From NCBI GenBank assembly GCA_038043445.1, contig JBBTBY010000175.1, positions 1-33,280 on the forward strand: DNA of 33,280 nucleotides, read 5' to 3'. The notes beneath the pieces were generated by a model. It was not told the DNA's origin, ran no database searches, and saw only the letters and a program-made list of their open reading frames with translations. The DNA is from Spirochaetota bacterium (GTDB taxonomy: Bacteria > Spirochaetota > Brachyspiria > Brachyspirales > JACRPF01). The translations under genes were made by a program, and so were the position numbers. This document shows positions 8,547 through 17,288 of the stretch, piece after piece (within the stretch, counting starts at the first letter, position 1; the number at the start of each line of letters is the position of its first letter).

Positions 8547-8675
8547 GCGCATTCCTTGGCAGGGGAGCTGCCGTATAGAATATAATTGAATTTACGGAAG
8601 AAAGGGCGCTTCCCTTGACCGATTTTTTTTCGTCCGCTGAGGCTTATTTTTGATGTTTTTGGTGTTCAATACAGG

Positions 8676-8695
8676 TATAATATATTCAGGAGGTG
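8676..8695 (+). promoter_or_regulatory. ssb -10 element and strong ribosome-binding site
   Basis: A perfect TATAAT lies at 8676-8681 in a locally AT-rich stretch, and AGGAGGT follows at 8688-8694, five bases before the ssb ATG. The best -35 candidate, TTGATG at 8650-8655, has a long 20-bp spacer, so the -35 assignment is weak. The transcript leader would be only about 12 nt. Confidence 0.55.
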
Positions 8696-8699
8696 GCCA

Positions 8700-9107
8700 A
8701 TGGCCAGCAACATCAATCTCATCGTCGTCGAAGGGAGGCTCACGCGGGACCCGGAGCTTCTTAAGACGAAAAGCGGGAAGTCGCTCTGCAAATTCTCGGT
8801 CGCGAACAACCGCTACTACTTCCAGGGGAAGAACCTCGTCGACGAGGTGAGCTTCTTCAATGTGACCACGTGGGGCCCGCTCGCGGAGCGCTGCGGCGCA
8901 TCCCTCAAGAAGGGGAACCCCGTTCTCGTGTCCGGTAACCTTAAGCAGGACAACTATCAGACAAAGAACGGTGAAAAGCGCGAGGCTGTCGGTATCATCG
9001 CCGCGAACGTGAAGTTCATCGGCGCACGCGCGAAGGGTGATGCCCCGGCGACAGGGAAGGTGGTCAAGGAGGCCTCGCTTTCCGGACAGATGGCGCACGC
9101 GTTCTAG
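8700..9107 (+). CDS. ssb: Single-stranded DNA-binding protein, short form
   Basis: Binds single-stranded DNA during replication, recombination and repair. It is 135 residues long, against about 160-180 for typical bacterial SSB. The OB fold is clear: INLIVVEGRLTRDPEL, KFSVANNRYY, EVSFFNVTTWGPLAERC, LKKGNPVLVSGNL and a closing VGIIAANVKFIG (to about residue 110). The tail is very short and ends SGQMAHAF. The usual acidic tip (DDDIPF-type), which recruits partner proteins, is absent. The gene stands alone, not between rpsF and rpsR, so it could be an accessory rather than the main SSB. An AGGAGGT site precedes the ATG, and an intrinsic terminator follows 18 bp after the stop. Confidence 0.93.
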   Translation: MASNINLIVVEGRLTRDPELLKTKSGKSLCKFSVANNRYYFQGKNLVDEVSFFNVTTWGPLAERCGASLKKGNPVLVSGNLKQDNYQTKNGEKREAVGIIAANVKFIGARAKGDAPATGKVVKEASLSGQMAHAF

Positions 9108-9125
9108 GCATGACCGTACAGAAAT

Positions 9126-9149
9126 GGCAGGGCAACCTGCCTTTTCTTA
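9126..9149 (+). terminator. Intrinsic terminator after ssb
   Basis: A 6-bp perfect stem GGCAGG/CCTGCC (9126-9131 and 9136-9141) closes a GCAA (GNRA) tetraloop and is followed by TTTTCTTATTTATT. It lies between the converging ssb and outer-membrane-barrel genes. The reverse strand has only a weak T run (from the A's at 9122-9124), so it mainly serves ssb. Confidence 0.8.
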
Positions 9150-9169
9150 TTTATTGGCGTATCGTTGGA

Positions 9170-10207
9170 TTACTGGTTCGTTTCGCCGGAGGGAATGACT
9201 TCGGTGGTGCCCGTCGTCGGACCGGTTATATCGTCGGACTCACCCTTCAGCTGCATAGGGAAGACATAGCTCACGGACAGGGCGAAGCTTCCCATTGTCG
9301 TCAGCCCAGTCGGGGAATTCGCATACGAAACATCGAGGATGATATCTCCTAAACGCAAGCCGACGCCGCCGGAGATATTGATGTTCTGAAGTATATATTG
9401 TATCTGAATAAGATCGCTGAACTGGAAACCCACACGAAGTGCGAGATATTTTACCGGATATATCTCGCCGCCGAGGAGGATCGCCAACGATCCGAGATCG
9501 AAATGCGCCCAGTCGTTGAGCGAGTAGACGACATCGAGATCGACGAAGCCGGTGTTCTGATTGCGAAAACCGAGGCCGTAGCGCAGGGATGTCATCCCGA
9601 AATCCTTGCCGGCATCGGAGGTGTCCTTCCCTGAACTGGAGCTGAAGAACGGTCCGAGGATATTGTTCGCGGATAATGCCATGCTCCAATGCTCGCTGAC
9701 GGTGAAGAACACGCCGGCATTCGCGTTGGGGCTTAAGCCCTGATAGCCTGCCCCGAGCTCGCTCGCATTGAGCGTCCACATCGAGAAACGCCCGCCGACA
9801 CCGAAAGAAAAATTGGGCAGTATCTTTATGCCGTATCCGAGCGTCGCCTGGAACACGTTCAATACAAGGGTGCCGTTCATGAAGAGCGGCTGCCATGTCG
9901 CGGCAAGTCCGATACCGCCGTATGGATTGAACGAAACAAGACCGCTCAGCATTACGCTGCTCAGCACGGACCGATCGTCCGGAGTTATGTACTGCGGATT
10001 TGCAAGGAGAGAAATGACCGGGTTCTTGATGAACGGGATACCGGCAGGATTTATCCCGATGATATTGCCGTCGCGCGGCATGGCGCTCACTGCGCCTGCC
10101 ATGGCTTTTCCGCGTGCATCCAGATCGGTGAGGTTATCGAAAAAAGACGGGAACGCGGATATGGAAACGGCCAGGAAAAGTGCCGAAGCCATACACATAA
10201 TTCTCAT
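9170..10207 (-). CDS. Outer-membrane beta-barrel protein (FadL/PorV-like, UPF0164-type)
   Basis: A 345-residue predicted outer-membrane protein. The N-terminus MRIMCMASALFLAVSISAF is a signal peptide. The segment DLDARGKAMAGAVSAM, followed by IIGINPAGIPFI, is typical of FadL/PorV/UPF0164-type barrels, where NPAG marks the start of the barrel. The rest alternates short amphipathic strands with Gly- and aromatic-rich turns (LVSFNPYGGIGLAATWQPL, FSFGVGGRFSMW, ILLGGEIYPVKYLALRVGF), ending in SYVFPM plus a Thr/Gly-rich tail. Such proteins carry hydrophobic ligands or serve secretion systems; the exact role here is open. The start at 10207 is set by GAGGAG seven bases upstream and by the signal peptide; the frame is open further upstream but without such support. 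A strong sigma-70 promoter precedes it. Confidence 0.82.
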   Translation of the reverse strand: MRIMCMASALFLAVSISAFPSFFDNLTDLDARGKAMAGAVSAMPRDGNIIGINPAGIPFIKNPVISLLANPQYITPDDRSVLSSVMLSGLVSFNPYGGIGLAATWQPLFMNGTLVLNVFQATLGYGIKILPNFSFGVGGRFSMWTLNASELGAGYQGLSPNANAGVFFTVSEHWSMALSANNILGPFFSSSSGKDTSDAGKDFGMTSLRYGLGFRNQNTGFVDLDVVYSLNDWAHFDLGSLAILLGGEIYPVKYLALRVGFQFSDLIQIQYILQNINISGGVGLRLGDIILDVSYANSPTGLTTMGSFALSVSYVFPMQLKGESDDITGPTTGTTEVIPSGETNQ

Positions 10208-10253
10208 ACAAGCGCTCCTCAGAGGCACGCACAATACCATAATTTCTACATTA

Positions 10254-10282
10254 AGTATAGTACGTTTTCCGCTCCTTGTCAA
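10254..10282 (-). promoter_or_regulatory. Sigma-70 promoter of the outer-membrane barrel gene
   Basis: Reverse strand: TTGACA (10282-10277), a 17-bp spacer, then TATACT (10259-10254). The predicted start is near 10247, giving a leader of about 40 nt with the GAGGAG site. This is the best sigma-70 match in the window. It also argues for the 10207 start, because a longer protein would place the promoter inside the coding region. Confidence 0.85.
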
Positions 10283-10393
10283 GGAAATGCCCGTATTAGA
10301 GCACTTTGTGGACATATTTGTCATAGCCGGGCATCTCATGTTTTTCCCTGAATACGCCGAAAATATAAGCAACATAATGTTTCGGGAAAGATA

Positions 10394-11884
10394 ATGAAGC
10401 AATTACTGTTATTGGCATCCGTATCGGTACTTTTCGGGGGAACTCCGTCGATATACTCTACCGATCGTCCTCCGGCATCCGTGAAGTCCACTGTCCCGGC
10501 AACGGTGCATCTGCGCGGCGAGGTGGAACTTACGGACGATATCGCAGCGGAAAAGGCACGCTACTTCGTGCAGATAGCCCCGGACCGGAACCGCTATCGG
10601 CTTGCCGAACCCGTAATGATGGAAATACGCATCGTATGCCGCGAGCAGTCGATAACCTTCACCAATTCGCCCAATCCGTTCGAGAATTTCCGTTTCACGC
10701 TTTTCGATGAGCGCAATAATAGGGTAATGCCGTCGCATCCGTACACGCTTTGGCAGCATAAAGAAGGATTGAACGGCATCGCCGGCGGCGACAGGGTGAT
10801 AACGATGCGCCCGGGCGAAACATACACGATGAGGATCAATATCGCCAATTTCTTCGCGCTTGAGCGCGTCGGCCGATATCGTCTCGAAGGGATGTTCAAT
10901 CCGACACCGAACGATCCCGATACGTATCGCATCTCGACCGTCATGGCGTATCTTTTCGTTGATGAAGCGGCGACCGGCGAAGCATCGATCGCCGTTGCTG
11001 CGGACAAGAAGGACGATATACCAGTGCTTGCGCCGACGAAAAAACCGCCGTATGAGGTCGTAGAGGATCTTTTCACCGCGCAGCAGCGCAGGGATTGGGG
11101 CGGCTATTTCCGAAACATCCATCTTCCGTCGTTCGTCATGGTCTCAAGCCGCTATCATGATTACTATCTGTGGAAATTCGGACCGGCGAAGGATTCCTGG
11201 ACCGATCTGGAGGCGGGGCGCCGCTATGCGAACGCGAACCTGTCGAATTCGTTCTTCAGGAAGTACGGCGATAATTCCTCGCTGCTCCAGATGAAGAAGG
11301 ATCACGGCGATGAGTATGTGAACGACCTGATCAACGCCTATCATCAAAGTCCGGTGAGCGTGCTTGCGCTTGCGCTGGAAGTCGATTACATGAAAAAGCT
11401 GCCGAAGGATAAAGAAGCGTTCTTTGCCGAATACCGGAAATATATCGCTTCCCGTTTTGACCGCGATATCCGCTTCCATTTCCTTGCCGATCTTGAACGC
11501 CGCGCCTATGATGCAGGATATGAGCCGGCGGTGAAAGGGCATGCACCGGCAGCGCACGGTACGCAGGGTTCACATGGCGATACCCGTATGCATGGCCCGG
11601 CGCAGCCCGAGGGCGACAGGCTCTGGGCGATAAAGACCGCCGTTGAGAAAGAGAACCGTACGAATGAATACTATGAGCTCAGGAAATTCGAACTCCTGCA
11701 GACGATGATAACTAATGTGAAGGGCATACACACGGCGTACGTGCAGACGAAGGTCGCCGAACGGTATGCGGACGATGGCGTGAAACACGAGTTCAAACCG
11801 ACATCGCTCAGGTTCTTCACGCTGAAGAAGCTCGGCGAGTACTGGTGGGTGGTCGATTATTTTGATACGCGATTGGTGCAATAA
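10394..11884 (+). CDS. Secreted protein of unknown function
   Basis: A 496-residue protein I do not recognise. MKQLLLLASVSVLFGG is a signal peptide, so it is exported to the periplasm or beyond. Residues about 50-190 look like an all-beta, Ig-like domain (YFVQIAPDRNRYRLAEPVMMEIRIVCRE, then NFRFTLFDERNNRVMP, MRPGETYTMRINIANFF and GRYRLEGMF), the pattern of domains that describe how a protein meets loads or ligands outside the cytoplasm. A short Lys/Pro linker (about 205-220) leads to a mostly helical middle (DLFTAQQRRDWGGYF onward). A His/Gly/Pro-rich patch at about 385-405 precedes a compact C-terminal domain ending GEYWWVVDYFDTRLVQ. It converges on tgt, with 11 bp between the stops, and is divergent from the outer-membrane barrel gene. 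I see no convincing promoter for it in 10208-10393. Confidence 0.8.
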   Translation: MKQLLLLASVSVLFGGTPSIYSTDRPPASVKSTVPATVHLRGEVELTDDIAAEKARYFVQIAPDRNRYRLAEPVMMEIRIVCREQSITFTNSPNPFENFRFTLFDERNNRVMPSHPYTLWQHKEGLNGIAGGDRVITMRPGETYTMRINIANFFALERVGRYRLEGMFNPTPNDPDTYRISTVMAYLFVDEAATGEASIAVAADKKDDIPVLAPTKKPPYEVVEDLFTAQQRRDWGGYFRNIHLPSFVMVSSRYHDYYLWKFGPAKDSWTDLEAGRRYANANLSNSFFRKYGDNSSLLQMKKDHGDEYVNDLINAYHQSPVSVLALALEVDYMKKLPKDKEAFFAEYRKYIASRFDRDIRFHFLADLERRAYDAGYEPAVKGHAPAAHGTQGSHGDTRMHGPAQPEGDRLWAIKTAVEKENRTNEYYELRKFELLQTMITNVKGIHTAYVQTKVAERYADDGVKHEFKPTSLRFFTLKKLGEYWWVVDYFDTRLVQ

Positions 11885-11895
11885 CGCATCGCCCG

Positions 11896-13048
<1,153 letters not shown>

Positions 13049-13085
13049 TAGCGTATCGATGCATGTTCTTCCATGGCAGAACACA

Positions 13086-13113
13086 TTGACTCTCCGGGCT
13101 GGATTCGTAGATT
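13086..13113 (+). promoter_or_regulatory. Candidate sigma-70 promoter of the cupredoxin gene
   Basis: TTGACT (13086-13091), a 16-bp spacer, then TAGATT (13108-13113), giving a start near 13120. The strong ribosome site GGAGGTGA at 13132-13139 follows, just before the ATG at 13143. The -10 is imperfect. Confidence 0.5.
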
Positions 13114-13142
13114 GTTATTGAAAGCACTCGTGGAGGTGATTC

Positions 13143-13493
13143 ATGCCTGCACATGCATACATAGCGATAGGTCTTACGATAGCGATGCTGACGATAGGCT
13201 GTGCACCGAGCAATCCGCTGATGGTCACATCGAACACGTATACGGTGGACATCAACAAGCAGTACAGTCCGGGCACATTGACCATTGCGGTCGGAGATAC
13301 GGTGCAATGGAAGAACAGCGAGGGCGGGGCCCAGACAGTTACGAGCGGTACCATTGGGAAGCCGGACGGTATGTTCGACAGCGGGGACATAGCCCCGGGG
13401 GCGACGTTCTCAATGACATTCACTACCGCCGGGACGATATCGTATTACAGCAGGAATGCCCGTGCAATGTCGGGCGTACTGACGGTCGAATAG
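13143..13493 (+). CDS. Cupredoxin-fold lipoprotein with degenerate copper site
   Basis: A 116-residue exported protein. Residues 1-20 form a lipoprotein signal ending in LTIGC, with C20 as the predicted lipid-bearing residue. Residues 28-116 are a plastocyanin/azurin-like cupredoxin: TLTIAVGDTVQWKNSE, MFDSGDIAPGATFSMTF, TTAGTISYY and the closing strand GVLTVE. Compared with the usual ligand pattern (His in the AHTVTS strand, then YYCxxHxxM), the first His is Q64, the Cys is S103, the second His is A106, and only M109 remains. It should therefore not bind type-1 copper and probably has a structural or binding role. GGAGGTGA lies three bases before the ATG, so expression may be strong. It is divergent from tgt and converges on the LacI gene. 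Confidence 0.88.
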   Translation: MPAHAYIAIGLTIAMLTIGCAPSNPLMVTSNTYTVDINKQYSPGTLTIAVGDTVQWKNSEGGAQTVTSGTIGKPDGMFDSGDIAPGATFSMTFTTAGTISYYSRNARAMSGVLTVE

Positions 13494-13518
13494 TCCTGCC
13501 GGTACACGATGGGACACG

Positions 13519-14520
13519 TCAGGTTGTTCCCCGTTCGATGATCCGCACCGGTACTGTAACGGCCGGTTTCGTAAGCACATGCTCGTTTATCATATCGGTG
13601 AGCATGGAGAGGCAGCCAGTTGCGATGCCATCGATATCCTGCTCGATATGTGATATCTGCGGCTGAAAAATATCGAATTCCGGGAAATTATCCATCGCCA
13701 AAAGTCCGATGCCTGCCCCTGTACCGCGGGTATCAAGATAGAACTGAACGGCGAGCGAGCGGTGTTCTATAATGACAAGCGTTTTTGCGCGCTTTGCGGC
13801 AGAAAGTATGCCGCTGATATCTGTTTTCCCGCCGCCGGTCGGCAGGTGCGCCGAACAGTCACTCATGCCATGCTTCTTAAAAAGATCGCTGATGATGCGT
13901 TTCGCATCGATGGCACGTGATGTCATGCCGGAAAACCCAAGGCACGTGTAACCGCGCTGTACCGCGAAGGTGAAGATGTCGGCGAACATAGTCCTGAAAT
14001 CTGAAACGACGCCGTTGACACCGTTCTTGACGAGCGGCGGATCGCCCGTTCGTATGCTCGTGAAATTCGAAAGTACGTACGGTATGCGAAAGCGTGTGAG
14101 CGTTTCGATGAAGTGTTCCGGCGGTGTTTCCATGAAGATGACACCGGCGAACGAGTGTGTACGGACTATCGTGTCGAACGCTGCCGCCCCGGTGGGTGCA
14201 TACACGAGCAGGAGATCATAGCCGAGCTTGAACGATGCTTCCATCGCTGCGCCGAATTTTCGCCCCATGAAATGGTCGCGCGCGTAGCTTTTATATCCCT
14301 CGCGTTCGGGTATTATCACTGCGATCTCGCGGCTGGTACGGCTTTTCAGGAGGCTCGCGCTTTTATTGATCCGGTAATCGGTCTTTTTTACCGCGGCCTC
14401 TATGCGTGTGCGCGTATCGGCGCCGAGATATCCTTTTCCGGAAAAGAATTTCGACACCGATGTGGTGCCGACGCCGGCAAGCCGAGCAATGTCACGTATC
14501 GTTGACGGCGATCTCCGCAT
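13519..14520 (-). CDS. LacI-family transcriptional regulator
   Basis: A 333-residue DNA-binding repressor. The N-terminal headpiece TIRDIARLAGVGTTSVSKFF, followed by GYLGADTRTRIEAAVKKTDYRINKSASLL, is the LacI helix-turn-helix and hinge. The rest (from about residue 60, EIAVIIPE) is a periplasmic-binding-protein-like sensor for a sugar or related ligand. It is the last gene of a four-gene operon and starts two bases after the preceding stop, so it is translationally linked to it. The ATG at 14520 is preferred because an earlier in-frame ATG (14559) would run through the preceding gene. A CG-centred palindrome at the operon promoter (17155-17174) is the obvious candidate operator, making this an autoregulated local repressor. 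The effector is unknown. Confidence 0.92.
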   Translation of the reverse strand: MRRSPSTIRDIARLAGVGTTSVSKFFSGKGYLGADTRTRIEAAVKKTDYRINKSASLLKSRTSREIAVIIPEREGYKSYARDHFMGRKFGAAMEASFKLGYDLLLVYAPTGAAAFDTIVRTHSFAGVIFMETPPEHFIETLTRFRIPYVLSNFTSIRTGDPPLVKNGVNGVVSDFRTMFADIFTFAVQRGYTCLGFSGMTSRAIDAKRIISDLFKKHGMSDCSAHLPTGGGKTDISGILSAAKRAKTLVIIEHRSLAVQFYLDTRGTGAGIGLLAMDNFPEFDIFQPQISHIEQDIDGIATGCLSMLTDMINEHVLTKPAVTVPVRIIERGTT

Positions 14521-14522
14521 GC

Positions 14523-15281
14523 TCACGCTTCCCCGATGCTCCGGAGATAATCCATGCATCCGGTCACGACCGCATGCCGCGACGGTACATCAAGGCCGGT
14601 GACGAGCGCGCCTTCCACTTCCAGAGTGAGCGGGCCGGAAAATCCATTGGTGTGCAGTGCGGCGAATATTTCAGGGAAGCGTACGACACCGCGCCCGAAA
14701 ACGGGGAAATTGCCTGACTTGAACCCGCCGTCGGTGTCCTTGAGATGCACGCTCGCTACCGACGCGATGATCTTCTTGAGCTCATCCGCGCTGTCCATGT
14801 TCTGATTGTAGTAGAAGATGTTCGCTGTGTCGAAATTGATGCGCACGTTCGGATGCGATACCTCGCGCATGGTGCGGAGCATCTCCTCCGCGTTCAGACA
14901 GAACGGGGGATGCGTCTCGAGGCATATCGTCACGCCGTTCTCCGCGGCGCGCTCGCCCACACGTTTCAATACCGATATCGCGAGAGCGCGGTCATTGCCT
15001 TTCGCGCTGATGAAGTAGTGGGCAACACCGATCGCCTTCGCTGCAGCGCAGGCGGTGAGCACGGCTTCTATCGATGCGGCATCATCGCAGTTGAGGTCGC
15101 CCGCGATGGTGAGCGGTGTAACGCCGTTCGTCCGGCAGACGGCATCGGTCTTTTTCAGCGCATCGACAGGCTGCGCCGGAATTTCCGCGAAGTGTATCCC
15201 CGCGAGCGGGAGATGCTTTGCCGCTGTTTCGATGCTGTCATAGACGCCGACGCGGCAGGATATCTTGTTCTGCTTTTTCAT
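14523..15281 (-). CDS. Sugar phosphate isomerase/epimerase-like TIM barrel (1)
   Basis: A 252-residue protein of the xylose isomerase-like/AP endonuclease family 2 fold, which includes ketose epimerases and inosose dehydratases. Metal-site residues are in place: Glu in CLETHPPF, Asp in RINFDTANIF, His in SVHLKDTDGG and Glu in LTLEVEG, together with the FPVFGRGVVRFPEIFAAL loop common to this family. It is cytoplasmic, with no signal peptide. AAGGA lies eight bases before the ATG. Position three in the operon, beside a second TIM barrel and a Gfo/Idh dehydrogenase, suggests an oxidation/epimerisation route for a sugar or inositol. The exact substrate cannot be read from the sequence. Confidence 0.88.
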   Translation of the reverse strand: MKKQNKISCRVGVYDSIETAAKHLPLAGIHFAEIPAQPVDALKKTDAVCRTNGVTPLTIAGDLNCDDAASIEAVLTACAAAKAIGVAHYFISAKGNDRALAISVLKRVGERAAENGVTICLETHPPFCLNAEEMLRTMREVSHPNVRINFDTANIFYYNQNMDSADELKKIIASVASVHLKDTDGGFKSGNFPVFGRGVVRFPEIFAALHTNGFSGPLTLEVEGALVTGLDVPSRHAVVTGCMDYLRSIGEA

Positions 15282-15314
15282 GATGCAAGTCCTTACAGTA
15301 TGATGATCGCGGGT

Positions 15315-16130
15315 TCACGCGTTCGCCCAGCGTTTGAGATCGCCGATAGACTTCTTGATGTCATCATCTTTTTTGCTTCCGCTGATCTCCCGTTCGATGA
15401 TAAGCTCTCCGGTGAAGCCTATCTCCCTGAGCCGCTTTATGAATTCCGGGAAACGTACCTTCCCTTCGCCGATAGGCGTTTCCTTGCCGAGATTTCGACC
15501 GTTGACAGGATACAGTCCGTCCTTTGCATGGATATTCTTAACGTATTTGCCGAATACGTCAAGCGCATCGATGGGATTTCCTTTGCCGTAGAGGATGAGG
15601 TTCGCCGGATCGAGATTGATGCCGAGATTGTCAAGGCCGCTCTCTTCGATATAGCGAAGCAGTGTTACCGGCGTTTCCTGTCCTGTCTCGAACCAGAATT
15701 CGACGCCGAGATCCCTGCAGTATGCGCCGATGTCCTTTATCGCATCGAGCACGGGAAGATAATCCGCATCGCTCATGTTCTCCGGGAGGAAACCCGCATG
15801 GGTGATGATAGCTTTTACGCCTATCTTTTTCGCGAAGTCGGCCGCGAGCTTTAATTCCTTCACTCGCTGAGCACGCAGCTCCTTCGGGATGAGCCCGAGC
15901 GTCGATGGCCCCTCAGTGAAATTCCACTTGCAGCCGCCGGTATATCCCGCCCAAAGCCCGCTCACGCGAATGCCGGTGCTTTTCATGTCGGTCACGACCT
16001 GCGCTGCGATATCATCGCGCCAGAGCGAGGGATCCCAGTTGACGAATTGACATACGGCAAGACCGAATTTCTTCACTTCTTCGAACGTGTTCTTTCCTTC
16101 CGTAAGCCGGGTGATGACGCCGATGTCCAT
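15315..16130 (-). CDS. Sugar phosphate isomerase/epimerase-like TIM barrel (2)
   Basis: A 271-residue xylose isomerase-like TIM barrel, distinct from its neighbour and too different to be a recent duplicate. Likely metal ligands are Glu in FWFETGQET, Asp in GINLDPANLI, His in NIHAKDG and Glu in LIIEREI. The loop PIGEGKVRFPEFIKRLREIGF is the usual one near the active site. AGGAG lies seven bases before the ATG. It is the second gene of the operon, 27 bp after the dehydrogenase gene and 33 bp before the other TIM barrel. Two such enzymes next to a Gfo/Idh dehydrogenase are common in operons that convert unusual sugars or inositols; the substrate is unknown. Confidence 0.9.
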   Translation of the reverse strand: MDIGVITRLTEGKNTFEEVKKFGLAVCQFVNWDPSLWRDDIAAQVVTDMKSTGIRVSGLWAGYTGGCKWNFTEGPSTLGLIPKELRAQRVKELKLAADFAKKIGVKAIITHAGFLPENMSDADYLPVLDAIKDIGAYCRDLGVEFWFETGQETPVTLLRYIEESGLDNLGINLDPANLILYGKGNPIDALDVFGKYVKNIHAKDGLYPVNGRNLGKETPIGEGKVRFPEFIKRLREIGFTGELIIEREISGSKKDDDIKKSIGDLKRWANA

Positions 16131-16157
16131 GATGATTCTCCTGTATTGTTGATGGTA

Positions 16158-17138
16158 TTATTGCACGGTGACCGTTTTTCCAGCCGCTATGCTTTCCGCA
16201 CTCATGAGCGCGAGCGAGATGGAGTCGCGTGATGATCCCGGCATGCATAGTTCCGGCGCTTTCCCGGAACGCACGCATTCGAAGAAGTATTCCAGTTCCG
16301 CTCGATGCCCCCCGCCTGCCGCTATAGGAACATCCTCGTATGTGTTCCCGCTGTACCGCATGAGCTTGCCGCCCTGATACTTCATGACCGTCTTGTCGAA
16401 CACCGCCTGGAATTCCATGACGAAATCACGTTTTCCCATCCAGCCGCTTTCGATAAGAACGCGCGCTTCCTTATATTCGTACGATGCGGTCACAATATCG
16501 AGCATGTTCGCCTCATCGCGGATGCCGCTTGCGGATATGCGTGTCGGGAAACCGAAGATGAAATTCGCGAAGTCGACATCATGGATATGCAGGTCCATGG
16601 TCACGCCGCCCGAGCGCTTCGGGTCGAAGAACCACGAGCCCTCGCGCGGTGAACCGCCGATACGGCGAAGCGAGAGGTATCGCAGATCCCCGAAGCGCTT
16701 GTCGTCGGCATAGGTCTTTATCTCCTGCCAACCCGGCCAGAATCGCATGCATTGCCCCACCATGAGCGTTCTGTCCGCTTTCTTCGCCGCGCGGAGAACG
16801 TCGTCGCAATCTTCAACGTTCAACGCGAAGGGCTTTTCCGTGAATACGTGGCAGCCGTGTTCGAGGGCTTGGATGTTGAAGGACGCGTGCAGATCGGACG
16901 GGAGCGCATTGATGACGATATCGATATTTTCTTTTGCGTACATATCGCGGGCGTCCGCGTACACGTTGAAATCTTTCGGTGCGCCGCCTTTACCGCCTTC
17001 GAAATGCGCATAGGCGTCGTCCGCCTGCGGGACATAGGCGATATCGCAGACAGAGACAAGGCGTGCATCGTGTATGGAAGGAAGATTCCGCGCATGCAGT
17101 TTACCGAGCCCGCCGTAGCCGACTATCGCGATATTCAT
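16158..17138 (-). CDS. Gfo/Idh/MocA-family oxidoreductase
   Basis: A 326-residue NAD(P)-dependent dehydrogenase. The N-terminus MNIAIVGYGGLGKLHARNL is the Rossmann GxGxxG motif, HVFTEKPFALN carries the conserved EKP lysine, and MDLHIHDVDF carries the H-x3-D pair of the catalytic region. The C-terminal domain is the usual open-faced sheet. Substrates of the family are sugars, inositols or their phosphates, oxidised at one carbon. The start at 17138 is chosen because GGGAG lies six bases upstream and the Rossmann strand begins immediately; an earlier ATG at 17156 adds only six residues and overlaps the operator. It is the first gene of the operon that ends with a LacI regulator. Confidence 0.93.
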   Translation of the reverse strand: MNIAIVGYGGLGKLHARNLPSIHDARLVSVCDIAYVPQADDAYAHFEGGKGGAPKDFNVYADARDMYAKENIDIVINALPSDLHASFNIQALEHGCHVFTEKPFALNVEDCDDVLRAAKKADRTLMVGQCMRFWPGWQEIKTYADDKRFGDLRYLSLRRIGGSPREGSWFFDPKRSGGVTMDLHIHDVDFANFIFGFPTRISASGIRDEANMLDIVTASYEYKEARVLIESGWMGKRDFVMEFQAVFDKTVMKYQGGKLMRYSGNTYEDVPIAAGGGHRAELEYFFECVRSGKAPELCMPGSSRDSISLALMSAESIAAGKTVTVQ

Positions 17139-17154
17139 GGGATACTCCCGAATC

Positions 17155-17174
17155 ATGGTGTAACGTTACGCCAT
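17155..17174. promoter_or_regulatory. Candidate LacI-family operator
   Basis: ATGGTGTAACGTTACGCCAT is a 20-bp palindrome with a single mismatched pair (17159/17170) and the perfect core GTAACGTTAC. The CG at the centre is characteristic of LacI-family operators. It lies directly downstream of the -10 element and covers the predicted start near 17168, where a bound repressor would block initiation. The regulator at 13519-14520, in the same operon, is the likely ligand. Confidence 0.78.
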
Positions 17175-17203
17175 ATAGTAATCATGAACGGACGGGAAGT
17201 CAA
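17175..17203 (-). promoter_or_regulatory. Sigma-70 promoter of the dehydrogenase/TIM-barrel/LacI operon
   Basis: Reverse strand: TTGACT (17203-17198), a 17-bp spacer, then TACTAT (17180-17175). The predicted start is near 17168, inside the palindromic operator, followed by a leader of about 30 nt with GGGAG before the ATG at 17138. Confidence 0.72.
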
Positions 17204-17231
17204 ATTCAAATGGCATTATCGCTGGGATATT

Positions 17232-17261
17232 GAGAACAGCGGGCTGCAACCCGCTGTTCTC
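17232..17261 (-). terminator. Long GC-rich hairpin after the voltage-sensor gene
   Basis: A perfect 12-bp stem, GAGAACAGCGGG paired with CCCGCTGTTCTC, closes a six-base loop. It lies 27 bases after the stop of the 17289-18695 gene and just upstream of the next operon's promoter, the right place for a terminator. Neither strand has a U-run after it, so it is a U-less hairpin terminator or a 3'-end stabiliser. Confidence 0.6.
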
Positions 17262-17288
17262 TGACTCGGAAGGTATTCATATGAACGA

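Noticed and set aside
8558-8572. Hairpin GGCAG/CTGCC in the leader of the coiled-coil gene as a riboswitch
   Set aside because: A single 5-bp stem without further conserved structure is too little to support a regulatory RNA.
14745-15854. 369-codon forward open frame across two TIM-barrel genes
   Set aside because: It runs antisense through two well-supported genes and their junction, with no domain or ribosome site.
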